From positions 62,001-126,000 of the forward strand of contig MU858085.1 of assembly GCA_033297075.1 (NCBI GenBank): a stretch of 64,000 nt of DNA. Direction: 5' to 3'. The DNA comes from Rhypophila decipiens. Lineage: Eukaryota; Ascomycota; Sordariomycetes; Sordariales; Naviculisporaceae. The notes below the pieces were generated by a model. That model made no database searches. It was not told the origin of the DNA and saw nothing but the letters and a program-made list of their open reading frames with translations. Positions 12,072-24,086 of the stretch are shown piece after piece. Within the stretch, counting starts at the first letter, position 1, and every line of letters begins with the position of its first letter. The position numbers were made by a program, and so were the translations under genes.

Positions 12072-14067
12072 CTACCAAGGCTCATGAACTCTCGCAGGGT
12101 GCCAATGGTGGTGATGCACACTGGCCGCGTCCTCATGCAACTGGAACTCGCTCTCCACCACGATTCCACCGCCCTCGGCCTGCTCTTGTTGACGCCCATG
12201 TCCACCGCTACTCGTATCCCCCTTTCCGTCCCTCCCATCTTCAACCTGCACAGCAACAGCAACAGCCGTTGCCTTGACCCTATTCCCCATGGCCAGTCCC
12301 GACCCGTCAAAGATGCCCATCTCGAGATCGTCGTCTCCTCCTTCTCGTCCTGCAGTCTTGAACTCTTGCCCCAAGCCCATGATCCTCTCCTCACTATCCG
12401 CAAATGATAAATTCGTAATGACATTGTCCCTCCCATTCCCATTGACATGTCCCTTCCCATTAGCAGCAGTAGCATAACTATTCCCCCGTTCCAGCGTCCT
12501 CCTGGCCCTGCCCGCCCCCGACAGTCCCGTCCTCGTCCTGGTTTTCTCCCTCCGAGTCTCACGACTCATGGGCTCACCGCCACCAATAGTCCTGTCAACG
12601 AGCTGCTGGAATCCCTTCCTCTCCTTTCCGCCACTAGCCCCCTCGGGTGTCTGTCTACTCCTAGTCCTGCTCGTCAACCAACTCCCCAAGAAAGGTCTTA
12701 ACCACGCCTTCATCAGCGGGAAAACCACGGGCAGATTGGTAACTATCACGGCGACGAAAGCCTCACGCGTGCCCCAGGCCCCTGCAAGTTCAGCGCCGTT
12801 GACATCGTCGGTCACTATAAAAACTGTCTTGACTGTTGCGCATACTAGCACGAAAACTCCTGCGCCAAGGACAAGAGTGGAAAGTAGCTTTTCGAGGAAG
12901 CGGAGGCGAGAGCCCCATAGCAATGGCACGGGAATGAGGATGAGGTAGACGTCGGATATTACGTTTGATACAAAGGATGTCCAGATTGTGGCGGGGGCTG
13001 TTGCTGGGTAGCAGTATTCTGTTTTTCGTATAGAGGTTAGCACCAAGTTGGACAGGGAGACAAAGGCAAAGACACCTACGGCCAGGATCCGGATAAATCT
13101 GCCAGTTCTTGCTCAACGGCTGACATGAAGCAAAGATGGCAATGATGGAGGCTACATATCCCCCTACGATGAGGCCGAATCCGATGTACACCCTCAGACG
13201 GTAGAGATGGCCGAGACCGGACTATATAAACATCAGTCAGCTATCATGCCAAAATTGGACGCCGTCTTTATTAGATTGAGACGAAAGGTAGACAAGATGC
13301 TATCTCTTAAAGTTGACATGGACACCAAACCTAGATGAAGGAAAAGATTCAAAGAGGAGAAAGAAAAGAGAAGAAAAAACGTACCGTCAACCGCAAAAAG
13401 AACACCGCCATAGCCAGCTTAAGCAGCGTCACCAAGGTCGAATAGATGGTCCATCCTGCTACCTGGATTTTGGAGCCGATGACGCTGCAAGACAGTATTC
13501 GAGTTAAGTCTATGGTCATTGGCTGAGATATAAAATAGCCCAAGTAACGCACCGCATCTGATATTCAGGATCCGTCGGCGACAGCGAAACCCGCTGCTCC
13601 TGGGTCATGCCATTGTTCGCGAGACCGTGCGCGAGGTTGCCTATCTCGTAGCCTAGGATCGTTTGGATTGTGTAGAAGATCTGGTTTTGTTTTCCTTTTG
13701 TTAGTCACATGATAATTATCAATCTATGGTTACCAGTGAATAATGTCCTTTCCAGCCAAACTTGAAGAGTCATAACTTCTCTAAAAGGTTCATCAAGGGC
13801 GGAGATAGGGGTATTACTACTCACAACAGCCAACCAAACAAGATAATCATCCCACTGCAACTTCCTCACACCAACCATCTTGATCCTAGCATAAGTCCTC
13901 AGAACCGTGGTGCACACGCCAATAGCATACAGCGTCCAAATGACGACGTTGAAGTGGTACGCCGCTGCTTTGGCTGCCTCGGCCGCCGCGGCTGCCGATG
14001 GGTCCCCAGATCGGGGCATGTCCTCCTGCGCCGCCGCGGCTGTGAGGGTCATCCTGAGGACTAGCAT
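12072..14067 (-). CDS. Rhodopsin-like (Pth11-type) seven-helix membrane protein
   Basis: Five exons (14067–13825, 13680–13553, 13484–13385, 13221–13080, 13018–12072) keep one frame and give 519 residues. The first 300 residues carry seven hydrophobic helices with family hallmarks: RTYARIKMVGVRKLQWDDYL after helix 1, then GWTIYSTLVTLLKLAMAVFF, LRVYIGFGLIVGGYVAS, a Cys before PLSKNWQIYP, YCYPATAP, and SDVYLILIPVPLLWGSRL. This matches the fungal rhodopsin-domain integral membrane proteins, relatives of Magnaporthe Pth11, generally predicted as G-protein-coupled receptors or membrane sensors. No Lys in the last helix suggests retinal binding. The C-terminal 200 residues are cytosolic, Arg/Gly/Ser-rich, and end in a His-rich stretch. 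The ATG at 14067 is used; 14052 is an in-frame alternative. The ligand is unknown. Confidence 0.85.
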
Positions 14068-17000
14068 CTTGTGCAGTCCGAGCGGATCGGACAGATGACG
14101 GGCGGGCAATAGATGGACCGAACGTCGGATGTCGGATGTTGGATCGGATAGCGCAATCCGTCAGGGGCGGGGCGAGACCGAGAGGTCGGACAAACACAAC
14201 CGGACGTTTGATATGCCGGACGTCGGGACAGGCAGGACAGGCCGACCGATGGTTGATAAGTGGTCTGATGACAGGACAGACTGTGAAGCTGCAAGGTATC
14301 TCGGGACCGAGTTGACCAAGAAAGTGCTATGTCAGGAGTCAGGCGTCAGACCTAGACAAGCAAGGCAAGTCTCTCCGGCCAGATGGTGCACTGTATAGAC
14401 TGAGAGAAAGATTAATTAAGAAGAGGGGCAAGTAGAAAAAAGGAGGCTGATCGTTGTGTCGTGGCATGCAAGACGAAGGACTGGGCAGGGAAAGGCCGCT
14501 GGGCAGGTATAATATCCTGGATGTCCAGTGTTCCCTTTTTCTGTTGCTTCTTTCTTGTAGTAGATATTCGGAGGATGAGAGAGTAGGTCGAGGAGCCAGC
14601 CAGCCCATATTATGTCTCTCCAGATGCGTATCAAGTCCTCGAGACAAGACCGTCCCACCGAGAACACCACGAAACCAGGGCTGGATGTTGGGGGAGATTT
14701 CCTTCGACCTGTCACTGCAGTGGTAGTATTTCTGCTCCGACTTCTGTGACGACTCTCCTCTCGCGCCGGCCCTGTACTGCGTTCCCAGTCAACTGGGACG
14801 ACTTGTTTGCTTTCTTCCTCGTCTGTGGTGTTGATAATGATATCACCGCAAAGGAGAAATCACAAGTGACTGATTGCTCAAGAGATGGATGAATCCCTCC
14901 CCCCACCCGCCGGATCTCCTCCCCGGGTTGGTTGGCCGTCTCTTCTGTCGCAGCCGTTTCTTTTCCCTATAGATATGGTGGTATTGCGTCCAAACTGGTG
15001 GGCGGGAACCGGCGTGAGCAGGAGCTGATCTCCGGAAGTCTGGATGTGGCTTCTATAGACGCTCAGTGTGAGACAAGCAACAAGCAAGCACTCTGCAGGT
15101 AAGTTTGGCAGCCAGTTTCCTCTGAACGTATGGATACTGCCTGGAAACTCGTGTGTGGTAATCACATCTTCTAGAAGCTCGCTGCTGCAGTTTGCTGCTG
15201 GCCTGCATGAGCCGGCCCAGCTGCGAATATACAAGAGTGCTTGCAACGGCCGATGGTGTCAGACCTCTCTCCCTAGGTAGCTATCCCTCGCTGAGATGTC
15301 CCGGGGCCGTTCTGCGGACAGGATCGTCTCGTCGCAGTTCGGTTCGTGGCTGTGAATAATACCTCCTGGCCTCCCTGTCGACAGGTCGAGACCACCAGGG
15401 TACAGATTACAGAATCGTCGTTTGTCAACAAGCCTGCTGCATATGCACCGTTCTTCGATGTTGGCGTCGTCGATATCGCAGCTGGGCCAAACTTGTTACC
15501 GCATTCGGGTCTGAATAAGAGAATTTGCGGGCTCTGATTGGCCAATCTCAAGTCTGGCTTGTTGGTCTTAAAACTGAGAAGTGATATAAATCAAGCTGGA
15601 ACATGAGCAACAAATGCTCCAGCAAAGTCTGCTCTCCATATCGAAGATTGCATGGTCCGGGGAAAAGGACCAGACATTTTCGAGATGCAACACAACTCCA
15701 GCTTGACAAAAGAGATTGGACATGTTCAACTATTCCATAATACATTGCCGCCGCCCGCAAAGAGAACAAGCACCGGAGCTGTTGCCAATTCGGTCTACCG
15801 GTGGTTATCAGTGCTAGGGAAGGACCAAGAAGACCAAGAAGGAGACCAAGACCAGCCGGTCCCACGTCCCTTGTCCCTTGTCCCCTAACCCTGCCGTTGG
15901 CCTGGCTGGGAGCGGTGGGGCATCTGATTGGCCGCTTATTCAGACCTGGTTTGGGAATAGTCTCAGCTGTGGTGTTGGCACTTTGAAGAATGAGTGATAA
16001 ATGTGACCGAGGTAGGGCCAGTCTGGATTCTGGAGGGAAATGCGATGCAAGAATGAAGACGGACTCGTCTTTTCACAATTTGTTTACTTGGTTAACTCAC
16101 GACCCGGAACTTGGGACTTGAAATTACGTTACATAGTAAATTGGTGACACTACGCATCAAATGCCGTGAATTTAGGGCGGGATGTCGCGTGGGACGAAGA
16201 CGCAGGTACCCAATGCCAAAGGGGCCAGGCAGAGGGGCTACTGCAGTCTACTGCTGATAGACAGGCCACCAAGAATCATAGCAAGTCACATGAGCGTCAA
16301 CGACGGGCGATTTTCGTTTCTTTTTCATGTCGTGCAACGTTATGTAAGCGGATTGATGTACCGTATAATCTCTTGAAATTGGGAAACTGCTTTTCTCGGC
16401 GCCCAGGCAGATCGTGGAGCATTTGAGCCACAGTCAAGAGACGCAGTGTTCTGGTTGGTCTGAAAAGCCACGATCGCTTTGCTATAGAGTTTAAAGTTGT
16501 GGCGAGATAATCCACTTTCTTTACGGCAACTTCTACTATTTGCTGGCTCTTCACTGAGCTGAGCTAGCTTGGCGCCCCAGAAAGCAATTTCCCAATTTCA
16601 AGAGATTATACGGTATGAGTTGACCCGGAGAGCGGAACACGGGGCTTGGCAATCGGGAGAACACGCCGGTACGGGGATAAAATCGGGGCGGAAACATGAA
16701 ATCTGAATGTAAGGCACGCAGAGGGCATGCTTTATTCGAAACATACAGAAAGAGGCGGTGGGATTGGCAAATCAAATCGGCCCTTCTGAGATGGGTCTTT
16801 GATGGAGAAAGAGTCCAGAGCGAAAAAGACGCTGGTCAAGGCGGTGGAGTCATCATCCAAGACCTTCTTCAAGGAAACTCCAGCTTGGAGAACTCATCGC
16901 AGGGGTCATTAATTCATCTTGCTCGATTCCTTCCACATCTGTAAGCTGTTGGATGGGTGTTTCACTTGCCTTCGAATCTAGACTGTTGACCTACAAGACA

Positions 17001-18048
17001 GTCTTTGCTTCAGCTGATGTGTATTCACAGCCTAAAGCGGGTTGAGGAACTGACAATCAGTACTAAAATCGACGAAAACAAAACTCATAAAGACCGAGGC
17101 GAGAAAAGAGGAAATAGATGCCTAACGTTGAAGTATCCAGTTTTCCAAGAAATGAAGCTAGATGGAGCATCAGGGTGTGAATGCAACACAAGACCCGCTC
17201 TACCCGAAATAGACGGAGAGAAACAACCGATCTTGCCGACGATATTGATTCAATCAGCCCGATTCCGAGCTGGTTTCCTTCACTTATCCGAGTGTGCTTC
17301 TACTGCTCTCTTCATTTTACACTAGACCATTAAATACCGATACATGATGCAATGAAACCCCGGGCAGGCCACCCCGACTACACTAATGCCTGTTATCGCG
17401 CCCCTGATCACTTACAAGCCTCCCTCTTTCCCAACGCCCTGGGTCGACCACCAAGGCACATGCTGCAGGCCTAGCCGAACACCTCAGTGTTACCCTCTCC
17501 CACCCGGCCACCCACCCGCTCATCTGTAGCCATCCAATATATTCTTTAGTTATTGCCGAGTGCATGGCATTAGCGGACCAAAGAAGTTGACAAGTTAAGA
17601 GGAACCTCCACCGGAGGGTCGGATAGTCGCAGACCGACTGCGTCCACTTGCTTCTCCCCCTCTTCTCAAGCTCTTCTTTACTTCTTTAGGCCCTCTGCCC
17701 TCTGCCGGTCTGGAGACATGCATCGATCTAGACCGTGTTGAGAATAATCTAGAGACACTCTTTTTACACTTGGTCTCTTCTCTGCCCTTTTGCTCCTCTT
17801 CTCCTCCACTTGGAGCGTCGTTTGCAACCTTCTCGTCGACATCGTTCGAGCCAAGTGTCTGGGCAAGTGCAGAGTGCTAGTATAGTGTCTGCCAGGGGCC
17901 TCATTGAGCGGCGGTCGAGGAAAGAGAGAGAAGAGCAGTATATAGTCCAGAGCAGTTGCAGGGTCCCATTCTTTCCAGCCCCTCGTCATCACCACCTCTC
18001 CAGACAAAACAAAAGTTTGATCAAACATTCACCCAAACCCTAATAAGC
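14068..18048. other. Gene-poor intergenic region (4 kb)
   Basis: No open frame here has domain-like content and none could be joined into a model. It includes the promoter side of the rhodopsin-like gene (14068–15000), the MITE-like element at 16359–16615, and a pyrimidine-rich stretch (17650–18040) that is probably the 5' untranslated region of the flavin oxidase. A long non-coding transcript cannot be excluded. Confidence 0.5.
16359..16615. mobile_element. MITE-like element with ~45-bp terminal inverted repeats and TA flanks
   Basis: The left end (TACCGTATAATCTCTTGAAA, continuing to about 16408) is repeated in inverted orientation at about 16566–16615, ending TTTCAAGAGATTATACGGTA. The two arms differ at only a few positions over roughly 45 bp and enclose about 160 bp with no coding content. 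Both ends are TA, the target duplication of Tc1/mariner transposons, so a non-autonomous Tc1/mariner-derived MITE of about 257 bp is the simplest reading. No transposase lies in the window. Confidence 0.65.
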
Positions 18049-19708
18049 ATGCGTTGGTCAAACGCTTTCCTGGCCTTGGCCACGTGGGCCTCGACCATAG
18101 AAGCAATCGAGGAGGAAGATCTTCTGTCTCAGGAGTCCTCCCTCGGTATCCATATCGGTGGTCTCCCGCCCTCGTGCTCCTTCTGGGCCTCGGCCAACCT
18201 CACCGAGCTGTCTACCAAGCTGTCCCCTGGCGCCGACATCTACCTCCCCGGGTCAGGCAGCTTCAACAGCCTGTCCAAGCGCTGGTCTGAGCTGCAGATC
18301 CCCCAGGTCAATGTCACCGTCTCGCCTGCCACCGAGAACGACGTCGTTCAGACTGTAGGTCCTTTCATTTCCACATCTTGCCTGCCCCTATTCTAACAAT
18401 TTCGGCAGGTCAAATGGGCCAACAAGTACCGCGTCCCCTTTCTGGTCTTTAATGGCGTCCACGGGGCCATCACCACTCTGGGTCAAATGGACTGTGGCGT
18501 CAACATTGCCGTCGAGAAGCTGTCAGGAGTGACGGTCGCCTCGTCAGGCACCACGGCCACCATCCTGGGCGGCACCAAGTCCAAGGTCGTCACCGACTCT
18601 CTCTGGGCGGCCAACAAACAGACCGTAACCGGCACCTGCGAGTGTGTCAGCTACCTCGGCCCCGCCCTCGGGGGCGGCCACGGCTGGCTCCAAGGCTACT
18701 ACGGTCTCGTAGCCGACCAGTTCGTCTCAGTAAACATTGTCCTCTCGGACGGGACCCTCAAGACCATCACCCCCACCTCGGACCTCTGGTGGGCCGTCAA
18801 AGGCGCCGGCCACAACTTTGGCATCGTCACCTCGGTCAAGGTCAAGATCTACCCGGCCACCCACAAGCAGTGGGCCATCGAGACGCTCATGTTCACCGGC
18901 GACAAGGTGCAAGCCGTCTACCAAGCCGCAAACGACTACCTCCTCCAGAACGGCACCCAGCCGGTAGGCGTAATCAACTGGTCCTACTGGTTCAACATTC
19001 CCGACTTTGACGGCGTAAGCTCTCCCCCTTGTCCTTCTTTATCCTCAAATCCCAACTAACATTTTCAAAAAGCCGGTAATCGCCTTTTACATAATCCAAG
19101 AAGGCACCTCGGTAAATCCAGTCTACACAGCCCCTTTCCACGCCCTAGGACCGTTCAGCATCGAGCCCCAAGCAGGCGACTACAGAGACCTCGCCCGATG
19201 GACGGGCATCGACCTCGCCGCGCCCCCCTGCCAAAAGGGCAACCTCGCCAATCCACGCTTCCCAGTCTACCTCCCCAGATACAACCCGACCGCGCAACAA
19301 ACAATCTACAACATCTTCAAAACAGCCACCAACACATCTTCTCCATTCTATAACTCGCTCTTCATGTTCGAAGGCTACTCCACCCAAGGCGTCAAGGCCG
19401 TTCCCAGCGCAAGCACCGCTTTCGCCTGGCGATCCGATAACCTCCTCGTGGCGCCTCTGATTCAGTATACACCTGGCCCGGGTCTGGACGCAGCTGCCAA
19501 GGCGCTCGGGAACCAGTTGAGAGATGTGCTCGAGGCTGGAGCTGGGTATACGACACCGCATGCTTATGTGAATTATGCGTATGGTGATGAGGGGAATAAA
19601 GGCTGGTATGGGGCTGAGCTTTGGAGGCAGGCCAAGTTGAAGTTGTTGAAGGCGAAATATGACCCGCTGGGGAGGTTTAGTTTCTTTGGGGGGATTACGC
19701 TGCCTTGA
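18049..19708 (+). CDS. Secreted FAD-linked oxidase (berberine-bridge-enzyme type)
   Basis: Three exons (18049–18354, 18409–19014, 19073–19708), all phase 0, encode 515 residues. Residues 1–19 (MRWSNAFLALATWASTIEA) form a signal peptide. The FAD-binding domain of the vanillyl-alcohol-oxidase family follows: IYLPGSGSFNSLSKRW, VPFLVFNGVHGAITTLG with a candidate flavin-linking His at about residue 120, a Cys pair in GTCECVSYLGPALGGGHGW, and WWAVKGAGHNFGIVT. The C-terminal berberine-bridge segment is recognisable in AYVNYAYGDEGNKGWYG near the end. Such enzymes oxidise alcohols, sugars or alkaloid-like substrates outside the cell and release hydrogen peroxide; the substrate here cannot be read from the sequence. 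It stands alone after a long spacer and faces the fructosamine-kinase-like gene. Confidence 0.9.
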
Positions 19709-20153
19709 TTTGAAGTTGGATTAAGTCTTTATGGGGATGATGATGGGACACGAGGATTGGGATTGTTGGGCGAGGATGAGAGATAGAAGGGCTGTGGTCA
19801 TGATATGATTTTGGCTATTTGATGAATGGTTATGATGATGCCGTAGACTTATTACTTGGCTCGGAATGGGGAATCAGGGTATAATACACAGTATATCAAC
19901 TATCTTAGTAGTGGTGGTAATCATATAATTCGTCAGAGGGTTGGTGTTAGCCAGTTCTCATAAATAAGGAGTCATGGTCCATGGACCTTTGTTCATAAGC
20001 GTGATGATTATTTATGATCAATGACATTCAGCAAATCACAACAGTGGCCAACAACAAGAAGAGTCACCTATTTCTCGACAGTACCAGTCCAGTCCTCATG
20101 GCGTGGCTTTGTGAAAGCCGGCCGCAGCAACTTCCCACAGCCTGACCATGAGA

Positions 20154-20193
20154 GATGCCCTCCCTAAAGGGCCAAAGGCTAAAATTGCAGTGC
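20154..20193 (+). repeat. Hairpin-tag repeat, copy 1
   Basis: GATGCCCTCCC with a partly complementary AAAGGGC, followed by GGCTAAAATTGCAGTGC. It shares the last block exactly with copy 2 and nearly exactly with copy 3, and the first block with copy 3. Confidence 0.6.
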
Positions 20194-20260
20194 TTGTCAA
20201 ACCGGGCAGCTGACTCTTCTTTGTGGATTTTGCAACGATTTTACACAGCCACCATGATAG

Positions 20261-20292
20261 TTGCCTTCCCGGGAGGCTAAAATTGCAGTGCA
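20261..20292 (+). repeat. Hairpin-tag repeat, copy 2
   Basis: TTGCCTTCCCGGGAGGCTAA then AATTGCAGTGCA. The first part is an inverted repeat (GCCTTCCC / GGGAGGC) and the second is the shared tag, 107 bp after copy 1 in the same orientation. Confidence 0.6.
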
Positions 20293-20646
20293 TATGCAGG
20301 CTTCGGGGCATTATCCAATCCTCAGCCCCACCGAGAAGGGGGCAGGTCTAGTACTCTCCAATACAACCCGTATAGGTATCTGAAAGGCGTTTCCCAATGG
20401 TTTTGATACCAGACATCATAATCACAATGACCGGCTCATGGATGGGTTAGGTACTCAAGACGGGTGATTCTGGTCTGTCCTCAACTAGCACTGGAGATAA
20501 GATTAGCGACCTCCATGAGCATGTCCCCTGGCTTTCAGTTCTTGCCATTTTTCCTCCATATGATATGATTCAGCATGATTGCCAAGAAGAAGTGAGTAGG
20601 GGCTGTTAGTCAGGTCAACCCGACCCAGTCTGACCTGACAGGGACA

Positions 20647-20681
20647 GATGCCCTCCCTGGAGGGTAAAAATTGCAGTGCAC
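20647..20681 (+). repeat. Hairpin-tag repeat, copy 3
   Basis: GATGCCCTCCCTGGAGGGTA followed by AAAATTGCAGTGC. The inverted repeat CCCTCC/GGAGGG is perfect here, and the tag is the same as in copies 1 and 2 with one extra A. Confidence 0.6.
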
Positions 20682-20982
20682 CATTGCATTAGCTTATAAT
20701 TCACGTGTAACTATAGAGGACTTGCATAGTACCTAGAATAAACACAGCTTGAGGCAGACTGCAGCATTGTGTGACTCGAAACTCTTCCAAACTAGGTTGT
20801 CTCTACAAGCATGATTTGCGTCTTGCAAAGACTGGCACTCACGCGGATGCGAGTGACTCTATCTCGATATGGAATAAATACCCGGAACAAAGTAACTTTC
20901 CCGATCAGGCAACAACACATGAAAAACTTCACAAGTCCCCTAATCACACCCAAAATAAAGCACAACCTTCCTCCCATCCTTA

Positions 20983-22116
20983 TTATTTCCCATACTTTCC
21001 AACAAGCCGCCTCATAATCCCCACCGCACCAGAGCGATACCCGCCTCCAAACAACGCAAAGTGATTCAGGTGATGGTACAGCTCATACAACGCCACCCGA
21101 TCCTCCCACTCCTCCTTGGGCTCCGCCTTTCCCACGAGCTCGGTATACTCCTTCCAAAACTGGCCCGAAAACCCGCCAAACATCTTCATGATCCCCAGCT
21201 CGTACTCGCTATGCCCATACACAGACGCCGGGTCATAGACCACTTCCTCTGCCTGGCCATCTGCCCTCTCCCATTTGGCTTTCTCCGGGTCCTCGTTACC
21301 ATTCCCCTCCTGCACAGTCTCGGTCGCGGTCCCAGTAGAAGAACTAGAAGGTAGAAATACCCCCCGCCCAAAGTTCCCGCTCCAAAGGTCACCATGAATC
21401 ACCACCGGCGTGATCCCACCTCTCCTTTCCACCTCGCCCAAAAGCCTAGGCACAACCTTGTCCGCAACAACATCCACAAGATCACTCAACTCTTTATCCG
21501 CCCCATGGGCCTCAACACCCTGCCTCAAGACCCTCCTAAGCCGATTCTCAGCATAAAACTCAATCCAGCACTCCTTCCACTCGTTATCCTGCTCCGTGGC
21601 ACCACAACACGTAGGCACCGAAAACCCAAACATTGGCTTCTCATATCCAGGTGGATTCGGCGCCGGCGTGGTATGCAGTTTTGCCAACTTTTGCGCTAGA
21701 CTCAGACTCTTCCCTTTACTGCTAGTAGCACCAGATGAAGACTTGCCCAAATCCAAAAAATCAGTCAAGAGAAAGAACTTTTCCTCCGAGGCCGTCATAC
21801 GTCCCCACCCGTGAGGTTTGGGACAGAGACTCGGCACGACGGAATGGATGGCGTCTAGGGAAAAGAATTCCCCGCGGAACATGGTTGATTTCTCGGGGCC
21901 TGATCCGGTCTTTAGGAAGTAGGACTGTGTGCTTGGTTTGTTGTCTTTATCGGGGGCAGGAGTGGTGACGGTCAACTTGAATGACGAGGCCCCGAATCCA
22001 GAGCCGCCGTGCGGGGTGCATGCTATCTCGGTGTCCGAGGCGGGATTGATGTTTAGTGCGTGGATGATGGCTGGGTCGATGGCTGTCGTGTCGGGGTCTT
22101 TCTTTGAGAGGGGCAT
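20983..22116 (-). CDS. Fructosamine/ketosamine-3-kinase family protein
   Basis: Single-exon gene for 377 residues. It has the aminoglycoside-kinase-like fold of the fructosamine-kinase family: an N-lobe with GGSGFGASSFKL and SYFLKTGSG, a hinge FFLLTDFLDLG, the catalytic loop VVIHGDLWSGNFG near residue 250, and the metal-binding and C-terminal signature VVYDPASVYGHSEYELGIMKMFGGF, interrupted between loop and signature by an acidic low-complexity insert. Family members phosphorylate fructosamines or ribulosamines on glycated proteins so that the sugar detaches; fungal members are often larger and of unknown target. No signal peptide is visible, so it is probably cytosolic. The ATG at 22116 directly precedes the expected N-terminus. 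It is transcribed towards the flavin oxidase and has a long upstream spacer. Confidence 0.93.
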   Translation of the reverse strand: MPLSKKDPDTTAIDPAIIHALNINPASDTEIACTPHGGSGFGASSFKLTVTTPAPDKDNKPSTQSYFLKTGSGPEKSTMFRGEFFSLDAIHSVVPSLCPKPHGWGRMTASEEKFFLLTDFLDLGKSSSGATSSKGKSLSLAQKLAKLHTTPAPNPPGYEKPMFGFSVPTCCGATEQDNEWKECWIEFYAENRLRRVLRQGVEAHGADKELSDLVDVVADKVVPRLLGEVERRGGITPVVIHGDLWSGNFGRGVFLPSSSSTGTATETVQEGNGNEDPEKAKWERADGQAEEVVYDPASVYGHSEYELGIMKMFGGFSGQFWKEYTELVGKAEPKEEWEDRVALYELYHHLNHFALFGGGYRSGAVGIMRRLVGKYGK

Positions 22117-23847
22117 TTTGTTGGAGTGAGGTTGTTAGGTTATGGGAGACGGTGAGTTGTGCATGGGTTGTTCTGGACTCTCTTGGAGGATGAAGTGAGG
22201 TTAAATGCCGAGCCGGTCAGTTACACCGTGCCATGACGTCAGCGGGCGTCTACCACGTTCAGCCACAAAGTTTTTATCCATATGAAAGACATGAAAAAGC
22301 ACTAGGAATGAGACTGAGGAGCATGTAGAATGTCAATCAGTAAGAGCAACAAGCATTATTGATTTGTCCTTGGAAAAACTGGATATGTTGTGGGAGTTGG
22401 TTGGTATGGAAGGGGCACCATTGTCTCCGCTCTCCGCCATGCCTGCCTTGTTTATGTCCACGGCTTTCTAATCCAAAACACGAGATTTACTTAAGAATCA
22501 GGTCTGGGATCCATCGCAGAGAGGCATTGCCAATCATGTGATCAATCGCAGTTGATGGTCTCATCACTCAGCACTTTCGACCAATCTTAATCACAATCTT
22601 ACTACGTAGCCAAACAAAAAACCAAGATATTAAAGCTGCTGACACGCACCACCCAACGTTGACTCTTCGATTCCCGCAGCAGCCAAAAGCCCGGAGCATG
22701 GATGGGAGGGCCGAGGCACAACTCATCGGGCGTTACCGCATTGCAATGTAAGCAAATAGCAAAGCGGCCGCCCGACATGACGACAAGGCCGGGGAAAGTG
22801 CCGGATCAGCACCAAACGTGTTTGGATGGGGTGTGTCTCAAACACGGGTACCTGACATGATGGTGACTTGGATGGTGATTTCTGCTCTTCATCCTCCGCG
22901 GCAACCAGAGTTGAGCACACTACCTTGTGATGAAGGTGGCACGCACCAACGTAGGTGGGTGGTACAAAGCCAGTTCAAAGATTCTCAAGTAAATATTGTG
23001 AGGTTATCTTGACTTGACCTCATTAGTAGCTCCAGCTTACAGGTTAATTACAACTGTGACAACGAAAGGATATGTAGTTACGACTTATGACATGATAGAA
23101 CTCATAGAGAAAGAGGTAGATTAAACATGAACAAGGACTTGCACTGACTTGCGGTATATAATATTAAACTCAATAACGATATAGACTATTCAAGTTGAGT
23201 ACAGATCTTCTATAGATGAATGAGATACCTATTGGGGGTACTAATATCCCAATCAGGCACTCCAGATCCTACACAGTAAGTGATATGTTTCAGATAGACG
23301 ATTAAGACTATTATGTATCCCTGTCCTAGAATCTGTCAATCTGTCAAACCATCCCAGCAGCATGGCCATGTCTCACAGAGCCCAGATAGACGACCGGTAA
23401 CTGTCAATCGTGAATGTTTGTATTCCCTCCTAGTCAATGTTGTGCAGCCTTGACCGTGCGACCAAGGCCTACATAGTTTGTAACCTGCATGTTGTGAAGG
23501 GCGGCACAATGCCTACCTTAAGCAGGAATTGGCCGGCTGTAGTGGATCGGATCTAATCTGGTATGATCTGATCTCATTTCCTCACAGCCAATGGTTCAGT
23601 ATCAATATACGTAGATGTTGTCAGTTGACTGACGGATGGCATTGCCAGACGGCCGGCAGTGATGATCTGATGCTGTGACCAGTGACAGGTCTGACAAATC
23701 TGATCACCATGGTGAACGTTACATGTCCTCTGCAGGGTACGGGTTACATGTATCCGAACCCAGAGAAATTGAACTTCCGTGCATGTACGGATACGTATGT
23801 ACATGTAAAAGTCCGCTGGCCTGCCTGAAAATGACCAAGTCAGGAAT

Positions 23848-23985
23848 TGGGGGGGGGCCGGGCGCCCCGCCCGCGCCCCGGGCCCGGGGTCGGTGGGGGG
23901 GGGGGTCGGCGGGTGGGACGGTGCCCCGGGCGCTGGCAGCGAGGCGGGGCGGNNNNNNNNNNGCCCCCGGCGTCGTCCGCCATTA
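23848..23985. other. GC-rich block around a 10-N assembly gap
   Basis: Sequence here is almost pure G/C with long G and C runs, unlike the roughly balanced DNA on both sides, and is interrupted by ten Ns at 23953–23962. It looks like low-quality or misassembled sequence at a scaffold join. Open frames crossing it should not be trusted. Confidence 0.75.
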
Positions 23986-24067
23986 CCGCGGCGACGGTTT
24001 ATGGTTCAATGTCCACGAGGTTATTTTCTGCCGGTATTTCCAAGGACCAAACGGGAAAAATGTATTT

Positions 24068-24086
24068 CCCCCCCCCCCCCCCCCCC
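24068..24086. repeat. C19 homopolymer
   Basis: Nineteen C in a row shortly after the gap, also typical of a poor-quality scaffold end. Confidence 0.9.

Larger units (their letters stand above)
19709..20982. other. Convergent spacer between flavin oxidase and fructosamine-kinase-like gene
   Basis: 1.27 kb with no gene recognised. It contains the three copies of a short hairpin-plus-tag motif listed separately. Confidence 0.5.

Noticed and set aside
12072..12074. Possible stop readthrough of the rhodopsin-like gene (TAG followed by 47 open codons)
   Set aside because: The downstream residues do not resemble the protein's tail and show no coding-like pattern, unlike Med18 and the MscS channel.
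18642..19010. Arg/His/Pro-rich alternative frame inside the flavin oxidase
   Set aside because: Composition expected from the +1 frame of GC-rich coding sequence; the other frame carries the enzyme.
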